Position numbers and translations under genes: made by a program | Assembly (NCBI GenBank): GCA_004293935.1 | Contig: RDZH01000021.1 | Span: 1-53,653 of the forward strand | DNA length: 53,653 nt | Direction: 5' to 3' | DNA from: Alphaproteobacteria bacterium | GTDB taxonomy: Bacteria > Pseudomonadota > Alphaproteobacteria > Rickettsiales > UBA998 | Shown here: positions 8,174 to 23,176 of the stretch, one piece after another | How the letters are laid out: every line of letters begins with the position of its first letter | Position numbering within the stretch: position 1 is the first letter of the stretch | Notes under the pieces: model-generated | What the model was told of the DNA's origin: nothing | Seen by the model: only the letters and a program-made list of their open reading frames with translations | The model's database searches: none

Positions 8174-9202
8174 TCATTTTGCCCGCGCCGACCTGAAGGC
8201 GTAATACATTTCTTGCTTAAAAAAACTATCGCCAATCGCGCTTTGACGCTTACAATTTAGTTCTACCATCATTAATGCATCCTGAAGTTGCATTAATTGC
8301 GCTATATTCCACATTCTAACCGCAGCACTATAAGCAGACTCATCCTTAAAAAACACTGGCGGAGAGAGCTGCTTCATAGCAGATTCACAGCTCATCCCCT
8401 CTGCCATACGCTGATGGATGCTGACCAAGCGTTGCACCAAATTAAGCGCGAACCGCGTTAAGGCAATGGTGGATTCCCCTTCTGCACACAACCGATCAGA
8501 CACACTCCAGAACCGCTCCATGCCCCCTTGAATCCATGCAAGCAAGGCATCTTGTGCCATATGATATTTATTGTCAGTCAACAACACAAGCACATCATCT
8601 TCCGTGAGTTGTCGACGTTCACCCAAATAAAGATCGATTTTTTCAAGTTCTTGTGCCGTTACCAAACGATCATTGCCTAAGGAAGCAACCATAAGCTGCA
8701 TCACTGTGGGCGAAAACTGAATCCCCCGATTTCGCATATTTTCCCGAATAAACTGCGCCAGCGTTGCCCCTTCATCACGGTAACATGCAATGGTGGCAAC
8801 ATCCGTGCGCTTGGCATCTTCGCACCATGCCCGAAGGCTGGATTTTTTCCCCAAATCCCCCGCCATAATAATCAGCGGATTACTGCATGTAGGGTGAGCG
8901 CGTGCCTCTTTTAGCATGATCGTGAGATCATCCGTTGCCCCTGTAATAATCACACATGGCGCACCCCCCATCATGGAAATACTACTTAACGCATCCTGAA
9001 TCAAGGTAGCATCCGCTTCCATTGCAGCCATACTATATTCATTGCACCGAAAGGGATCATGGCGATCCACCCCCCATGCACCAAGCATCTTATCCCGATA
9101 ATGCCGCGCCACTCCCTGATCCACGCCATAAAGCAATAAGGTGGTGCATTGCTTGGGAGGCGACGTTAGAAAACTCTCAATAATTTTGGGTGCGAGTTTC
9201 AT
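8174..9202 (-). CDS. holA: DNA polymerase III subunit delta
   Basis: A 342-residue HolA, the clamp-loader subunit that opens the beta sliding clamp. The N-terminal strand-loop LLLYGVDQGVARHY matches the degenerate P-loop region of HolA, which binds no ATP in this subunit. The all-alpha C-terminal collar region follows, with AQDALLAWIQGG and LVQRLVSIHQRM. The length matches the family. It lies downstream of lptE, a typical alphaproteobacterial neighbourhood (often leuS-lptE-holA), with a small membrane protein in between. Confidence 0.9.
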   Translation of the reverse strand: MKLAPKIIESFLTSPPKQCTTLLLYGVDQGVARHYRDKMLGAWGVDRHDPFRCNEYSMAAMEADATLIQDALSSISMMGGAPCVIITGATDDLTIMLKEARAHPTCSNPLIIMAGDLGKKSSLRAWCEDAKRTDVATIACYRDEGATLAQFIRENMRNRGIQFSPTVMQLMVASLGNDRLVTAQELEKIDLYLGERRQLTEDDVLVLLTDNKYHMAQDALLAWIQGGMERFWSVSDRLCAEGESTIALTRFALNLVQRLVSIHQRMAEGMSCESAMKQLSPPVFFKDESAYSAAVRMWNIAQLMQLQDALMMVELNCKRQSAIGDSFFKQEMYYAFRSARAK

Positions 9203-9208
9203 GGCGCA

Positions 9209-9619
9209 TCATCCCTGACGTTCACGCACGCCAATCAAAACACTCACCACAAACATGGGTACGGTAATAAGATATTGCTGCATTGGCACGACAAAATATT
9301 GCTCTGCATCATAGGTCATCCCCACCACATAGGCAAAGCGGTACGCATAAATAATCCAGCCAATCAGAATAAATTGCGTTGCAAGATAGGTGCGCTGAAA
9401 TCCTAGGCGCGCATTCATCCGAATCATCAAATAACACAGCCATACAGGACCAATATTCAAGAAGGTATAAAAAATAAAGGTTTGGATTTCATCCGCCCCA
9501 TCGGGAAAATGGGATTGCCTGATGGCAAACGTCCATATCAGATAAAAACCAAAAACATAGAGGAGCTTTCTCGAAACATAGGAAACGCTACCAAATTCAA
9601 TGGGTTCGCCAACCATCAT
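9209..9619 (-). CDS. Small four-helix membrane protein between lptE and holA
   Basis: 136 residues with about four hydrophobic segments: near residues 17-33, 45-65, 78-98 and 112-128. There is no recognised domain. Its ATG overlaps the lptE stop (ATGATG, with AAGGAGGA just before), so it is translationally coupled to lptE. Its stop lies six bases before holA. The position inside the lptE-holA pair suggests an envelope role, but this is inference only. Confidence 0.75.
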   Translation of the reverse strand: MMVGEPIEFGSVSYVSRKLLYVFGFYLIWTFAIRQSHFPDGADEIQTFIFYTFLNIGPVWLCYLMIRMNARLGFQRTYLATQFILIGWIIYAYRFAYVVGMTYDAEQYFVVPMQQYLITVPMFVVSVLIGVRERQG

Positions 9620-10119
9620 TCCTCCTTAGGAACATCATCCATAGCAAAATAACGAATCAAACGTAGGCGTATTTCTTCTGCCAACTCATCCATTAATTGC
9701 CGTGTCGCATCTTGGTTTGAGGTATAGGTGGAAAAATCCGCCCGCCCAATCGTGTAGGAACTGAATCGTTGAATACGATCAACAAGCAATTCTTTGCGAT
9801 CCGAGGCGCGATATAAACGCATCATGCTTGTTCCAATCACACGATAACGGCTTGTCGTTCCGTCCGTCTCAATCGAAATAGGTTGCAAGGAGAGCTGTAC
9901 ATTCGGCTCAAGAATATAGTCCGATTGCGCCGCTCCCCCCATTGGGGCAAGACGATCCTCTAAGGCAACACGTATCTGTTGATGATCGCGCCCTTTCGGA
10001 GTCTGGATGCGTACTGAGGCTAATTCATTGCTGTAGGTCTGACGCTGATCATAGACAGGCGTAAAGCCACATCCGCTTATGCCTATCATAATGCTTACAA
10101 GGAGGATAACATATTTCAT
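9616..10119 (-). CDS. lptE: LPS-assembly lipoprotein LptE
   Basis: A 167-residue lipoprotein that plugs the LptD barrel and helps insert lipopolysaccharide into the outer membrane. The signal peptide MKYVILLVSIMIGISGC carries a lipobox (GISGC), followed by the family's GFTPVY. The later pattern, with paired beta strands around YRVIGTSMMRLYRASD and a C-terminal helix (RQLMDELAEEIRLRLIRYF), is typical of alphaproteobacterial LptE. I chose ATG 10119 because it gives the signal peptide; the frame is open further upstream. The partner lptD is at 40-42 kb. Confidence 0.9.
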   Translation of the reverse strand: MKYVILLVSIMIGISGCGFTPVYDQRQTYSNELASVRIQTPKGRDHQQIRVALEDRLAPMGGAAQSDYILEPNVQLSLQPISIETDGTTSRYRVIGTSMMRLYRASDRKELLVDRIQRFSSYTIGRADFSTYTSNQDATRQLMDELAEEIRLRLIRYFAMDDVPKEE

Positions 10120-10172
10120 AGTCTCATCTATAGCGCATCGCACTAGGTTTGGCAACCCCGAGTATTTAACCT

Positions 10173-10973
10173 TTATTGCGCCACCCAACCGCCATCCACA
10201 GGCAACATCACACCCGTGATATTAGAAGCTGCATCGGAACATAAAAAGCACGCTAACGCGCCCAGTTGTGCAATCGTTGTAAATTGTTTCGTAGGCTGCG
10301 CTTTAAGCAACACTTCGGTTTTCACTTGTTCTTCACTCATGCCACGCGCTTTTGCGGTATCCGCCACTTGCCCTTCCACAAGCGGAGTCCAAACATAGCC
10401 GGGGCAAATCGCATTGACGGTAATCCCTTGTTGCGCTACTTCTAACGCCACGGTTTTGGTAAGACCTGCAATCCCATGTTTTGCAGCCACATAGGCAGAT
10501 TTATACGGCGATGCAACCAATGCATGTGCCGATGCGATATTAATAATACGCCCCCATCCTGCATGTTTCATGTGCGGTAATGCATGGCGAATCATATGGA
10601 ATGATGCCGTTAAATTGATGGAAATAATTTTATCCCACATCGCAGCAGGAAATTCATCAATCGGGGCGACGTGCTGAATCCCTGCATTATTGATGATAAT
10701 ATCCACCCCGCCCAAAGAGGAAACACCATAGTTGATTAAATCCTCAATCGCATCTGGTTGCGTCATATCTGCTGCATGATACAGCACTCGCACATGTGCC
10801 GCTGCAGCCAGTTCTGCACGCACCTGCTCGATCTTTGCCACGTCCCCTAAGCCATTAAGCACCACCTCAACACCTGCATGGGCAAGTTCGGTGGCAATCC
10901 CAAGCCCAATACCGCTTGTTGATCCTGTGATAATGGCGCGTTTTCCTGTTAATAATGGCATATGTGTCATCAT
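10173..10973 (-). CDS. bdhA: D-3-hydroxybutyrate dehydrogenase
   Basis: A 266-residue SDR that interconverts D-3-hydroxybutyrate and acetoacetate with NAD, used when polyhydroxybutyrate is broken down. TGSTSGIG binds the cofactor. NNAGIQHVAPIDEFP, ASAHALVASPYKSAYVAAK (Ser and YxxxK) and LLKAQPTKQFTTIAQLGAL are highly characteristic of this enzyme. AAAGGAG lies just before tandem ATGs at 10973 and 10970 and inside the end of the upstream gene, so the two are coupled. It stands where leuS often stands in other alphaproteobacteria. Confidence 0.93.
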   Translation of the reverse strand: MMTHMPLLTGKRAIITGSTSGIGLGIATELAHAGVEVVLNGLGDVAKIEQVRAELAAAAHVRVLYHAADMTQPDAIEDLINYGVSSLGGVDIIINNAGIQHVAPIDEFPAAMWDKIISINLTASFHMIRHALPHMKHAGWGRIINIASAHALVASPYKSAYVAAKHGIAGLTKTVALEVAQQGITVNAICPGYVWTPLVEGQVADTAKARGMSEEQVKTEVLLKAQPTKQFTTIAQLGALACFLCSDAASNITGVMLPVDGGWVAQ

Positions 10974-10974
10974 A

Positions 10975-11736
10975 CTACTCCTTTGATGAAAATTGTAATG
11001 CATGGTTAGTCGCAAGGTGCATTCCGCCACTCAAGCGCACAATCTGCCCTGTGAGAGAGGGGCTTGCCTCTAAAAACATCAAAGCATCTGCCACTTCATC
11101 GGGCGTGCTATTGCGCTTCAACGGAACAAGAGTGCGTGTTTTCTCAAATGTTTCAGGCTTATCCATATGCCCTGCCAATGTTGCCCCAAGCGCAATCCCA
11201 TTGACGCGTATCTTCGGTGCTAATGCGGATGCCGCAAGCGGAATGAATTGCTCCAACGCCGCCTTGCTAAGCGTATAGGAAAAAAACTCACTCGACATGC
11301 TCCATCCCGTCATCCCATCAACCAAACACACAATATGCGCACTCGCAGCAGAGCAATGCAAGCGGGCAAAATCATGCGTGATCAGTGCAGGTGCAATCAT
11401 ATTCACCTGCATATGATGCTGCAAGGATCGCTTATCCAGCCTATCCAACCGATCACGTTCAAATAAGGAGGCATTATGCACCAATAAAGAAGCCTCCCCC
11501 AATGCATCAAAGGCATGGGGAATAATCATCGCACATGCCTCAGGGTCATCGAGATCGGCTTGCACCATCGAACAACACACGCCGCATTGTTCAATCATTG
11601 CTTTTGTCGCACACGCTTCTTCATAGGAACGATAATAATGCAAGGTAATATCATATCCCGCACGGGCAAGTCTAAGTGCGAGATGCCTCCCAATGCGTTG
11701 CGCTGCTCCTGTAATAATAGCATGAGCGTTCGGCAT
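10975..11736 (-). CDS. Pteridine reductase-like short-chain dehydrogenase
   Basis: A 253-residue SDR. The cofactor motif is TGAAQRIG (TGxxxRxG) rather than TGxxxGIG. This is the mark of the pteridine reductase/FolM group, which prefers NADPH and reduces dihydrofolate or dihydromonapterin. The catalytic tyrosine-lysine is in YTLSKAALEQF, and the strand LVHNASLFERD replaces NNAG. The ATG at 11736 overlaps the end region of the outer-membrane gene, and the stop lies inside the ribosome binding site of bdhA. The substrate is inferred from the family only. Confidence 0.8.
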   Translation of the reverse strand: MPNAHAIITGAAQRIGRHLALRLARAGYDITLHYYRSYEEACATKAMIEQCGVCCSMVQADLDDPEACAMIIPHAFDALGEASLLVHNASLFERDRLDRLDKRSLQHHMQVNMIAPALITHDFARLHCSAASAHIVCLVDGMTGWSMSSEFFSYTLSKAALEQFIPLAASALAPKIRVNGIALGATLAGHMDKPETFEKTRTLVPLKRNSTPDEVADALMFLEASPSLTGQIVRLSGGMHLATNHALQFSSKE

Positions 11737-11737
11737 A

Positions 11738-12391
11738 TTAAAAATGATAACCCGCCCGCACACCAACCACAGGCCAAATACGCATCGATCCTAATTCATC
11801 ATCCAGTTGCCGTTGTTCTTCACGCAAATCCGCTTGCGCGACGACAGGCGATGTGGCAGAAAGCGTTGCCTCATACTGCCCCGTATATAATGCCCCAAGC
11901 TCCGCCCCCACGCTAAAGGCTGGCGTTACATGATACTGATAGCCAACTCCTACATAGGGTGCGATTGCGTTCGCTTCTGCTTCAGCACGCAACTCACCTA
12001 ATTGATCGGGAGTATAGCTTGTGCCACCAAAGCGTACATTACGTAACGCCGTACCGCGCACCGCAGCTTGATTGCCATTATAAAAAATTCCGCCACTCAC
12101 ATGAAATCCCGTCTCATTCGGATACCAATCAGCGATTGCCCCTAAAGAGCGCAAATCAACATCCCCCTTATAAAGGACATTATCCGTTTCAAAATCTTCA
12201 TTCAGATTCAGGAAATTACCATTCAACCGCACCGCCCATTGTGGGTCTATCTTCGCACCCGCTTCCACGCCAAGCCCCAAAGTCGATGCCTTACCACCAA
12301 GATAATATGCAGGTTCAAAGGCGCGCACCTCACCTATCGCAGAAAAAATCATCCCCGCACACATGCAGGATAACAAAACATTTCGCACCAT
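11738..12391 (-). CDS. Outer-membrane beta-barrel protein
   Basis: 217 residues with a signal peptide of about 24 residues (MVRNVLLSCMCAGMIFSAIG...VRA). Alternating hydrophobic and polar strands follow (AVRLNGNFLNLN, IAPYVGVGYQYHV, FSVGAELGALYTG). It ends with Phe after VVGVRAGYHF, the usual BAM-recognition C-terminus. GGAGA lies eight bases before the ATG at 12391. It resembles small OmpW- or OprF-like eight-strand barrels, with no peptidoglycan-binding domain. It heads a group with the pteridine reductase-like gene and bdhA. Confidence 0.82.
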   Translation of the reverse strand: MVRNVLLSCMCAGMIFSAIGEVRAFEPAYYLGGKASTLGLGVEAGAKIDPQWAVRLNGNFLNLNEDFETDNVLYKGDVDLRSLGAIADWYPNETGFHVSGGIFYNGNQAAVRGTALRNVRFGGTSYTPDQLGELRAEAEANAIAPYVGVGYQYHVTPAFSVGAELGALYTGQYEATLSATSPVVAQADLREEQRQLDDELGSMRIWPVVGVRAGYHF

Positions 12392-12554
12392 AGCGTTTAT
12401 CTCCAGATTCAAAACACCCATATTTTATCATGCCCCCTCTATCATGAACAACATAATCATGCCCTCCTCCTCTATCCGTGCGCGTGAACATACTGCATGT
12501 GATGCATTATTGCCATGTGTAGATAACTATAGTGCTTCCTTATGTATGGCACAT

Positions 12555-12594
12555 AAAAAAGTCGATCACATGATATGCATCACATGATCGACTT
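12555..12594 (-). terminator. Terminator of the rpoBC operon
   Basis: Minus strand: the stem AAGTCGATCA/TGATCGACTT (12585-12594 with 12559-12568) has a partly self-paired loop (TGATGCATATCA) and is followed by six T residues. It lies about 20 bases after the rpoC stop. Confidence 0.85.
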
Positions 12595-12613
12595 CACAAG
12601 AAACATTAGCTAT

Positions 12614-16828
<4,215 letters not shown>

Positions 16829-16868
16829 CTACGATAGTCATTCTGATAGATAACATAATTAATTACGA

Positions 16869-19800
16869 TTAGAAATCTTCTGTTAATTCCACATCTAAGC
16901 CCAAAGAACGAAGTTCCTTGACCATCACATGGAATGATTCAGGAATACCCGATTCAAATGAATGGTCTCCCTTAACAATAGATTCATAGACTTTACTACG
17001 ACCCGCCACGTCATCCGATTTCACGGTAAGCATTTCTTGCAGTGTATAGGCTGCACCATATGCTTGCAATGCCCAGCACTCCATCTCCCCGAAACGCTGA
17101 CCACCAAATTGTGATTTACCTCCGAGCGGCTGTTGCGTGACCAAACTATACGGTCCAATAGAACGTGCGTGAATCTTATCATCAACCAAGTGATGCAATT
17201 TCAGCATGTAAATATAGCCAACCGTCACTTTACGATCAAATTGTTCGCCTGTACGTCCGTCAAAAAGAACCGTCTGTCCCGAGCCATCGCGTCCGCTAAA
17301 CTCAAGCCAACGCACAATATCATCCTCTTTCGCGCCGTCAAATACAGGCGTTGCAAAAGGAACTCCTTTGCGCATATTCGATGCAAGCTCAAGCACTTCA
17401 TCATTATTCATGCCCTTGATTTCTTCATGATTTTCAGGCTCAGCATAGATCGCCAGTAATTGATCACGCACTCCTTCTGCCTTACCATCTTCTTGATATT
17501 GCTCCAATGCTTCACGCACCATTTGCCCCAAACCTGCTGAAGCCCATCCAAGATGCGTCTCTAAAATCTGTCCAACATTCATACGCGATGGTACGCCCAA
17601 CGGATTTAATACAATATCCACAGGTGTGCCATCAGCAAGATGCGGCATATCTTCAAGCGCAGCAATACGAGAAATAACCCCTTTGTTGCCGTGCCGTCCT
17701 GCCATCTTGTCACCCGGTTGCAGCTTACGCTTCACCGCGACATAGACTTTCACCATTTTCAGCACGCCCGGCAAGAGATCATCCCCCGCTTGGAGTTTTT
17801 CCACCTTATGATCAAACCATGTTGCCAATCTTTTTGATGCTTCATCAAGCTGACGCTTCAATGATTCTGCTTCTTGCATCACCCCTTCATCGTCAACCAC
17901 GAGTTCCCACCAAACGCCCTTAGGATGTTCATTGAGCAAATCTTCCGTCACTTCGGATTTTGCCTTCACGCCCTTCGTACCTTTGATGATCACTTTGCCC
18001 ATCAAAATTTCTTTCAAACGCCCATAGATAAAGCGTTCAATAATTGCACGCTCATCATGACGATCTTTTTGCAACCAATCAATCTCTTGCTTTTCAATCG
18101 CTAAATGACGCTCATCTTTTTCAACACCACGGCGCGTAAATACTTTCACCCCAACGACTGTTCCCGCCACACCCGGAGGCAAGCGCAGTGAACTATCACG
18201 CACATCCGAAGCCTTTTCACCAAAGATAGCCCGCAAAAGTTTTTCTTCAGGAGTCACAGGAGATTCGCTTTTAGGAGTCACCTTACCGACCAGCACATCA
18301 CCAGGGCGCACCTCAGCACCAATATGCACCACGCCGATCTCATCAAGATTCCGAAGTGCTTCTTCACCCACATTCGGAATATCGCGTGTGATTTCTTCAG
18401 GTCCTAATTTAGTATCCCGTGCCATCACTTCAAATTCTTCAATGTGAATAGAAGTAAAGACATCGTCAGATACTAATTTTTCAGCAATTAAAATAGAATC
18501 CTCGTAATTATAACCATTCCACGGCATAAATGCCACCAGCACATTGCGTCCAAGTGCCAATTCACCAAGATGCGTACTCGGTCCATCCGCAATAATATCA
18601 CCTTTACGCACCAAATCACCTACTTTGACAACAGGACGTTGGTTAATGCAGGTATTTTGGTTAGAACGCTGGAACTTCATCAAATTGTAAATATCCACAC
18701 CCGGAGATGCTTCATCTTCACGACGTTCAGAACGAATCACAATACGCATCCCATCGACTTGATCCACGACACCCGCACGGCGCGCTACCGTCGTCACTCC
18801 TGAATCCGCAGCAACCACAGATTCCATACCTGTTCCTACCAACGGTGCTTCAGCACGTAGCAAAGGTACGGCCTGACGTTGCATGTTTGATCCCATCAAT
18901 GCACGGTTCGCATCATCATTTTCCAAAAATGGAATCAGTGATGCGGCAACAGATACAAGCTGCTTCGGGGATACATCGACAAAATCCACCTGATCTGGCG
19001 CGACCATTTGGAAATCACCCGCCTTACGGCAACTGATCAAATCGCCCATAAAGCGATTTTCTGAATCAAGCTCTGTATTGGACTGTGCGATTGTATATTT
19101 ACCTTCTTCAATAGCCGATAAATAAATCACTTCATCCGTCACCACACCTTGCACCACGCGACGATATGGGCTTTCAATAAAGCCATATTTATTAATACGC
19201 GCATAGGTTGCCATTGAATTGATCAATCCAATGTTCGGACCTTCAGGAGTTTCAATCGGGCAAATACGACCATAATGCGTTGGATGTACGTCGCGCACCT
19301 CAAAGCCTGCACGCTCACGCGTCAAACCACCTGGTCCAAGTGCAGAGAGACGACGCTTATGCGTAATTTCTGAAAGCGGATTCGTTTGATCCATAAATTG
19401 GCTCAACTGCGATGAACCGAAGAATTCACGGACTGAGGCAATAAGCGGCTTTGCATTCACAAGATCATGCGGCATGACCGTGTCAATATCCACCGAACTC
19501 ATACGCTCTATAATGCTACGCTCCATGCGCACAAGACCAATGCGGAACTGATTTTCCATCAATTCACCAACGGAACGCACGCGTCGATTCCCTAAATGAT
19601 CAATATCATCAATTTCCCCAATACCATCTTTTAATGCTACCAATGTTTTGATGGTCTCAATAATATCAAGATGCGTCAATACACCTACTTGCTCTGCTGC
19701 ATCAATCCCAAGACGGGCATTGACTTTCATGCGACCCACTTCCGACAAATCATAGCGTGCAGAATCAAAAAATAATGATTGGAACAATGCTTCTGCCGCT

Positions 19801-20990
19801 TCTGGCGTAGTCGGTTCACCGGGGCGCATAACACGATAAATATCAAGCAACGCCGATTCTTTGCTAGTATTTTTATCTGCAAATAACGTGTTGCGAATAT
19901 ACGGCCCAATATTATGTTCATCAATCGCAAGCAAGCTAATTTCTTTAATATCTTGCTCAATAAACTGCTCCAGCATGGAATAGGTAATCAAATCACCAGC
20001 GTCCGCCAAGACTTCTCCTGTTTCCACATTAACAACATCATGGGCAACATAGCGTGTCTCTAAAACATCATCACTAAGAAGGATCTCTGTCACACCTTCT
20101 TCAGCTAATTTTTTCAATATCCTTGGGGTGAGCTTTTTATCTGCTTCAACAACTTCAGTGCCTGATTTCGCATCAATCAATGGATAAGCAAGTTTCGCCC
20201 CCTTAAATAATACGTGATCAAGCTCTTGCACCCAACCTTTTGGGGTACGCTTAATAACAACCGCTTGATAAAATGCATCAAGAATCTCTTGATTGCCCAT
20301 CTTTAAGGCGCGCAACACAGTCGTTGCAGGTAATTTTCTACGACGATCAATCCGTACAAATACGGTATCTTTCGCATCGAACTCAAAATCCAACCATGAT
20401 CCACGGTAGGGAATAATGCGGGCATTGAACAGAATCTTTCCTGAACTATGCGACTTACCATCATCATGACCAAAAAATACTCCCGGAGATCGATGCATCT
20501 GGCTGACAATCACGCGCTCAGTACCGTTAATGATGAACGTACCATTATTGGTCATCAAGGGAATATCCCCCAAATATACTTCTTGCTCTTTAATATCTTT
20601 TATTTCACGCGCACCCGTATCGGCATCCACATCCCACACGATCAAACGCAAGGTTACACGCAGCGGAATGGAATAGTTAATGTCACGCTGACGGCACTCA
20701 TCAATATCATATTTTGGCTGATCAAAGCTGAAGGAAACATATTCTAGCGTTGCAACACCTGTGAAATCCTCAATCGGAAAAACAGATTTGAACACAGCAT
20801 GTAAACCACGATTTTCGCGCTCTTTTTCACCAATACCAAGCTGCAAAAATTGATCATAGGATGTTTTCTGAACTTCAATCAGATTAGGCAACGCGGTTAC
20901 GGCCTTAATTTTGCCGAAAGACTTTCGTATTCGCTTGCGTGATGTGAATGTATGTGAAGATTGACCAGTAACCATCGCTGTATTTGCCAT
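16869..20990 (-). CDS. rpoB: DNA-directed RNA polymerase subunit beta
   Basis: 1373 residues. The rifampicin region reads [20 protein letters not shown] followed by [11 protein letters not shown]. It is like E. coli except for Thr in place of the first Asn of DQNNPL; the resistance-linked Asp, His and Ser positions are sensitive-type. The ATG at 20990 (MANTAMVTG) is preferred because AAGGGTG lies just upstream. A TTG start nine codons earlier is open but poorly supported. It follows rplL after a perfect hairpin. Confidence 0.99.
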   Translation of the reverse strand: MANTAMVTGQSSHTFTSRKRIRKSFGKIKAVTALPNLIEVQKTSYDQFLQLGIGEKERENRGLHAVFKSVFPIEDFTGVATLEYVSFSFDQPKYDIDECRQRDINYSIPLRVTLRLIVWDVDADTGAREIKDIKEQEVYLGDIPLMTNNGTFIINGTERVIVSQMHRSPGVFFGHDDGKSHSSGKILFNARIIPYRGSWLDFEFDAKDTVFVRIDRRRKLPATTVLRALKMGNQEILDAFYQAVVIKRTPKGWVQELDHVLFKGAKLAYPLIDAKSGTEVVEADKKLTPRILKKLAEEGVTEILLSDDVLETRYVAHDVVNVETGEVLADAGDLITYSMLEQFIEQDIKEISLLAIDEHNIGPYIRNTLFADKNTSKESALLDIYRVMRPGEPTTPEAAEALFQSLFFDSARYDLSEVGRMKVNARLGIDAAEQVGVLTHLDIIETIKTLVALKDGIGEIDDIDHLGNRRVRSVGELMENQFRIGLVRMERSIIERMSSVDIDTVMPHDLVNAKPLIASVREFFGSSQLSQFMDQTNPLSEITHKRRLSALGPGGLTRERAGFEVRDVHPTHYGRICPIETPEGPNIGLINSMATYARINKYGFIESPYRRVVQGVVTDEVIYLSAIEEGKYTIAQSNTELDSENRFMGDLISCRKAGDFQMVAPDQVDFVDVSPKQLVSVAASLIPFLENDDANRALMGSNMQRQAVPLLRAEAPLVGTGMESVVAADSGVTTVARRAGVVDQVDGMRIVIRSERREDEASPGVDIYNLMKFQRSNQNTCINQRPVVKVGDLVRKGDIIADGPSTHLGELALGRNVLVAFMPWNGYNYEDSILIAEKLVSDDVFTSIHIEEFEVMARDTKLGPEEITRDIPNVGEEALRNLDEIGVVHIGAEVRPGDVLVGKVTPKSESPVTPEEKLLRAIFGEKASDVRDSSLRLPPGVAGTVVGVKVFTRRGVEKDERHLAIEKQEIDWLQKDRHDERAIIERFIYGRLKEILMGKVIIKGTKGVKAKSEVTEDLLNEHPKGVWWELVVDDEGVMQEAESLKRQLDEASKRLATWFDHKVEKLQAGDDLLPGVLKMVKVYVAVKRKLQPGDKMAGRHGNKGVISRIAALEDMPHLADGTPVDIVLNPLGVPSRMNVGQILETHLGWASAGLGQMVREALEQYQEDGKAEGVRDQLLAIYAEPENHEEIKGMNNDEVLELASNMRKGVPFATPVFDGAKEDDIVRWLEFSGRDGSGQTVLFDGRTGEQFDRKVTVGYIYMLKLHHLVDDKIHARSIGPYSLVTQQPLGGKSQFGGQRFGEMECWALQAYGAAYTLQEMLTVKSDDVAGRSKVYESIVKGDHSFESGIPESFHVMVKELRSLGLDVELTEDF

Positions 20991-21036
20991 GTATCGCACC
21001 CTTAAATCGAAAATCAATAATATCGCACAAGCGGAG

Positions 21037-21066
21037 TAGGCGCATCAGAATGATCTGATGCGCCTA
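21037..21066 (-). promoter_or_regulatory. Perfect hairpin between rplL and rpoB
   Basis: TAGGCGCATCAGA at 21037-21049 is exactly complementary to 21054-21066, with a 4-base loop. There is no T run after it on the minus strand, so it is more like an RNase processing site or partial attenuator than a terminator. E. coli has an attenuator and an RNase III site in the same gap. Confidence 0.75.
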
Positions 21067-21090
21067 TAATTCAAAAGAAGTCAACAAAAA

Positions 21091-21462
21091 CTACTTAACT
21101 TCAACTTTAGCACCAGCGTCTTCAAGCTTCTTCTTCAGTTGAGCAGCTTCGTCTTTTGACACAGCTTCTTTAACAGGCTTCGGCGCACCCTCAACCAAAT
21201 CTTTCGCTTCTTTCAAGCCAAGACCCGTGATCGCACGAACTTCTTTGATCACGTTGATTTTGTTTGCACCTGCATCAACCAAGATCACATCAAATGAATC
21301 TTTTTCTTCTACAGCAGCAGCTTCAGCAGGACCAGCAACGGCAACTGCAACAGGAGCAGCAGCAGAAACGCCCCACTTCTCTTCTAGCATTTTAGAAAGT
21401 TGTGCAGCTTCTAATACTGTTAAAGCAGATAATTGCTCAACAATTTGTTCTAAGTTAGACAT
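21091..21462 (-). CDS. rplL: Ribosomal protein bL12 (L7/L12)
   Basis: 123 residues, the normal length. It has the N-terminal dimerisation helices ([19 protein letters not shown]), the Ala/Val-rich hinge ([18 protein letters not shown]) and the conserved factor-binding C-terminal domain ([34 protein letters not shown]). It forms the ribosomal stalk on L10. It lies 33 bases after rplJ. Confidence 0.98.
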   Translation of the reverse strand: MSNLEQIVEQLSALTVLEAAQLSKMLEEKWGVSAAAPVAVAVAGPAEAAAVEEKDSFDVILVDAGANKINVIKEVRAITGLGLKEAKDLVEGAPKPVKEAVSKDEAAQLKKKLEDAGAKVEVK

Positions 21463-21495
21463 AATAAACCCCTTAATTAATAATGAAATAAAAAC

Positions 21496-22008
21496 TTATG
21501 ATTGACTCGCGCCATAAGCACTAAAGACACGCGCCAACTGCCCAGCAGGCGCCTGCGTAACACCCGCAATCCGCACCGCAGGAGTATTGATAATAGCGAT
21601 AATTTTCGCACGTAGCTCATCGAGCGACGGCAATTTCGCTAATTCTTGCAATTCTTTTTGCTCCAGAACTTTACCCGCAAAGGATGCACCAAGCAATACC
21701 AGCTTATCATTCGTTTTTGCGAACTCAGCTAATACTTTGGCAGCCGCCACAGGATCATTGGCATAGGCCACCGCAGTAGGCCCGACAAAAAAGCTATCAA
21801 GATGAGCAAACTGCCCGTCTTTCAACGCTAATTTTGCCAAAGAATTTTTTGTTACCTTAAAGGTTGCACCACATGCGCGAATCTTTCCACGAAGTGCGGT
21901 CATCTGTGCAACAGTTAAGCCCTTATAGTGCGTAACGATAACGATATCGGCACAGCTTGAATCTTCACTAAAATCTTTGATCCATGCTTTTTTCTGTATG
22001 CGATCCAT
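21496..22008 (-). CDS. rplJ: Ribosomal protein uL10
   Basis: 170 residues. MDRIQKKAWIKDF begins the protein; VVTHYKGLTVAQMTALRGKIR and FKVTKNSLAKLAL are the conserved rRNA-binding parts. A strong AAGGAGTG sits six bases before ATG 22008 and overlaps the rplA stop. This leaves only 10 bases between the genes, so there is no room for the long L10 autoregulatory leader found upstream of rplJ in E. coli. The frame extends to 22044, but that start is poorer. Confidence 0.97.
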   Translation of the reverse strand: MDRIQKKAWIKDFSEDSSCADIVIVTHYKGLTVAQMTALRGKIRACGATFKVTKNSLAKLALKDGQFAHLDSFFVGPTAVAYANDPVAAAKVLAEFAKTNDKLVLLGASFAGKVLEQKELQELAKLPSLDELRAKIIAIINTPAVRIAGVTQAPAGQLARVFSAYGASQS

Positions 22009-22018
22009 AATGCACTCC

Positions 22019-22714
22019 TTACGCAGCGATGGTATTAATTTCAACTTTCATGCCTACGCCCATCGTTGATGAGACGCTCACACGTTTAATAAACACGCCT
22101 TTTGACGTTGCAGGCTTAGAACGCTCAAGAGCGGACATAAATGCACGCAAATTCTCTTTAAGAGCGTCAGCAGGAAAACTTGCCTTACCAATACCAGCAT
22201 GAACAATACCCGCTTTTTCCATACGGAATTGAATCTCGCCTGACTTAGCCGCTTTGACTGCATCTGCTACATTTGGCGTTACCGTACCCAATTTAGGATT
22301 CGGCATCAAGCCTTTAGGTCCTAATGTTTTTGCAACACGCCCAACCAAGCCCATCATATCAGGGGTTGCAATGCAGCGATCAAACAGAATTTCACCTTGA
22401 AGGATCTTATCCACCAATTCTTCTGCTCCCACAATATCCGCACCCGCAGCTTGCGCTTCCGCAGCTTTAGCATCACGTGCAAATACCGCAACGCGCACCG
22501 TTTTACCCGTACCGTGAGGCAATGCCGCCGTACCGCGCACCATCTGATCCGATTTACGCGCATCCACACCAAGAGCGACCGCCACTTCAATCGTTTCATC
22601 AAACTTCGCATTTGCTCCAGCCTTTAACGCCTCAAGCGCATCTGCTATCGCATACAACTTATCTGCATTCACTTGCGAACGAGCTTGTTTAATTCTTTTT
22701 CCAATCTTTGCCAT
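22019..22714 (-). CDS. rplA: Ribosomal protein uL1
   Basis: 231 residues, the usual length. The signature [20 protein letters not shown] and the start [15 protein letters not shown] are typical. It binds 23S rRNA at the L1 stalk and in other bacteria represses its own operon by binding mRNA near rplK. It starts one base after the rplK stop. Confidence 0.98.
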   Translation of the reverse strand: MAKIGKRIKQARSQVNADKLYAIADALEALKAGANAKFDETIEVAVALGVDARKSDQMVRGTAALPHGTGKTVRVAVFARDAKAAEAQAAGADIVGAEELVDKILQGEILFDRCIATPDMMGLVGRVAKTLGPKGLMPNPKLGTVTPNVADAVKAAKSGEIQFRMEKAGIVHAGIGKASFPADALKENLRAFMSALERSKPATSKGVFIKRVSVSSTMGVGMKVEINTIAA

Positions 22715-22715
22715 A

Positions 22716-23147
22716 TTAGCCTTCCACCACTTGTAATCCCATGGATACCGCTGAACCTTTGATCATTTCCACCGCTGCTTCAATGGTATGCGCATTCAAA
22801 TCAGGCATCTTTGTTTTTGCAATCTCTTGCACTTGCGTAAGCGTCACCTTACCTTTAATTTCCTTGCCCGGATTCGTTGCAGCAGAAGTAATGCCCGCCG
22901 CCTTCTTCAAGAAATACGACACAGGTGGCGTTTTCATAATGAATGTGAAGCTACGATCCGCGTAAATACTAATTACGACAGGCGTTGGTATACCAACTTC
23001 GATGTTCTGCGTTGCCGCATTGAACGCTTTACAGAACTCCATAATGTTCACGCCACGCTGACCCAAAGCAGGACCAATGGGCGGAGAAGGATTAGCCTTC
23101 CCTGCTGGAATTTGTAATTTTACATAACCTGTTATCTGTTTCGCCAT
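22716..23147 (-). CDS. rplK: Ribosomal protein uL11
   Basis: 143 residues. [20 protein letters not shown] and [20 protein letters not shown] are diagnostic, and the C-terminal thiostrepton/GTPase-centre RNA-binding domain follows. I chose ATG 23147. A TTG two codons upstream (23153) is better spaced from GAGTGAG and may be used instead. It is the first ribosomal gene after its own promoter. Confidence 0.98.
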   Translation of the reverse strand: MAKQITGYVKLQIPAGKANPSPPIGPALGQRGVNIMEFCKAFNAATQNIEVGIPTPVVISIYADRSFTFIMKTPPVSYFLKKAAGITSAATNPGKEIKGKVTLTQVQEIAKTKMPDLNAHTIEAAVEMIKGSAVSMGLQVVEG

Positions 23148-23176
23148 AACCAATGCTCACTCATGAAAGAGAAAAC

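Noticed and set aside
16869-20990. Natural rifampicin resistance from the changed residue in DQTNPL
   Set aside because: The key Asp, His and Ser positions are sensitive-type and this Thr substitution alone is not known to me as a resistance change.
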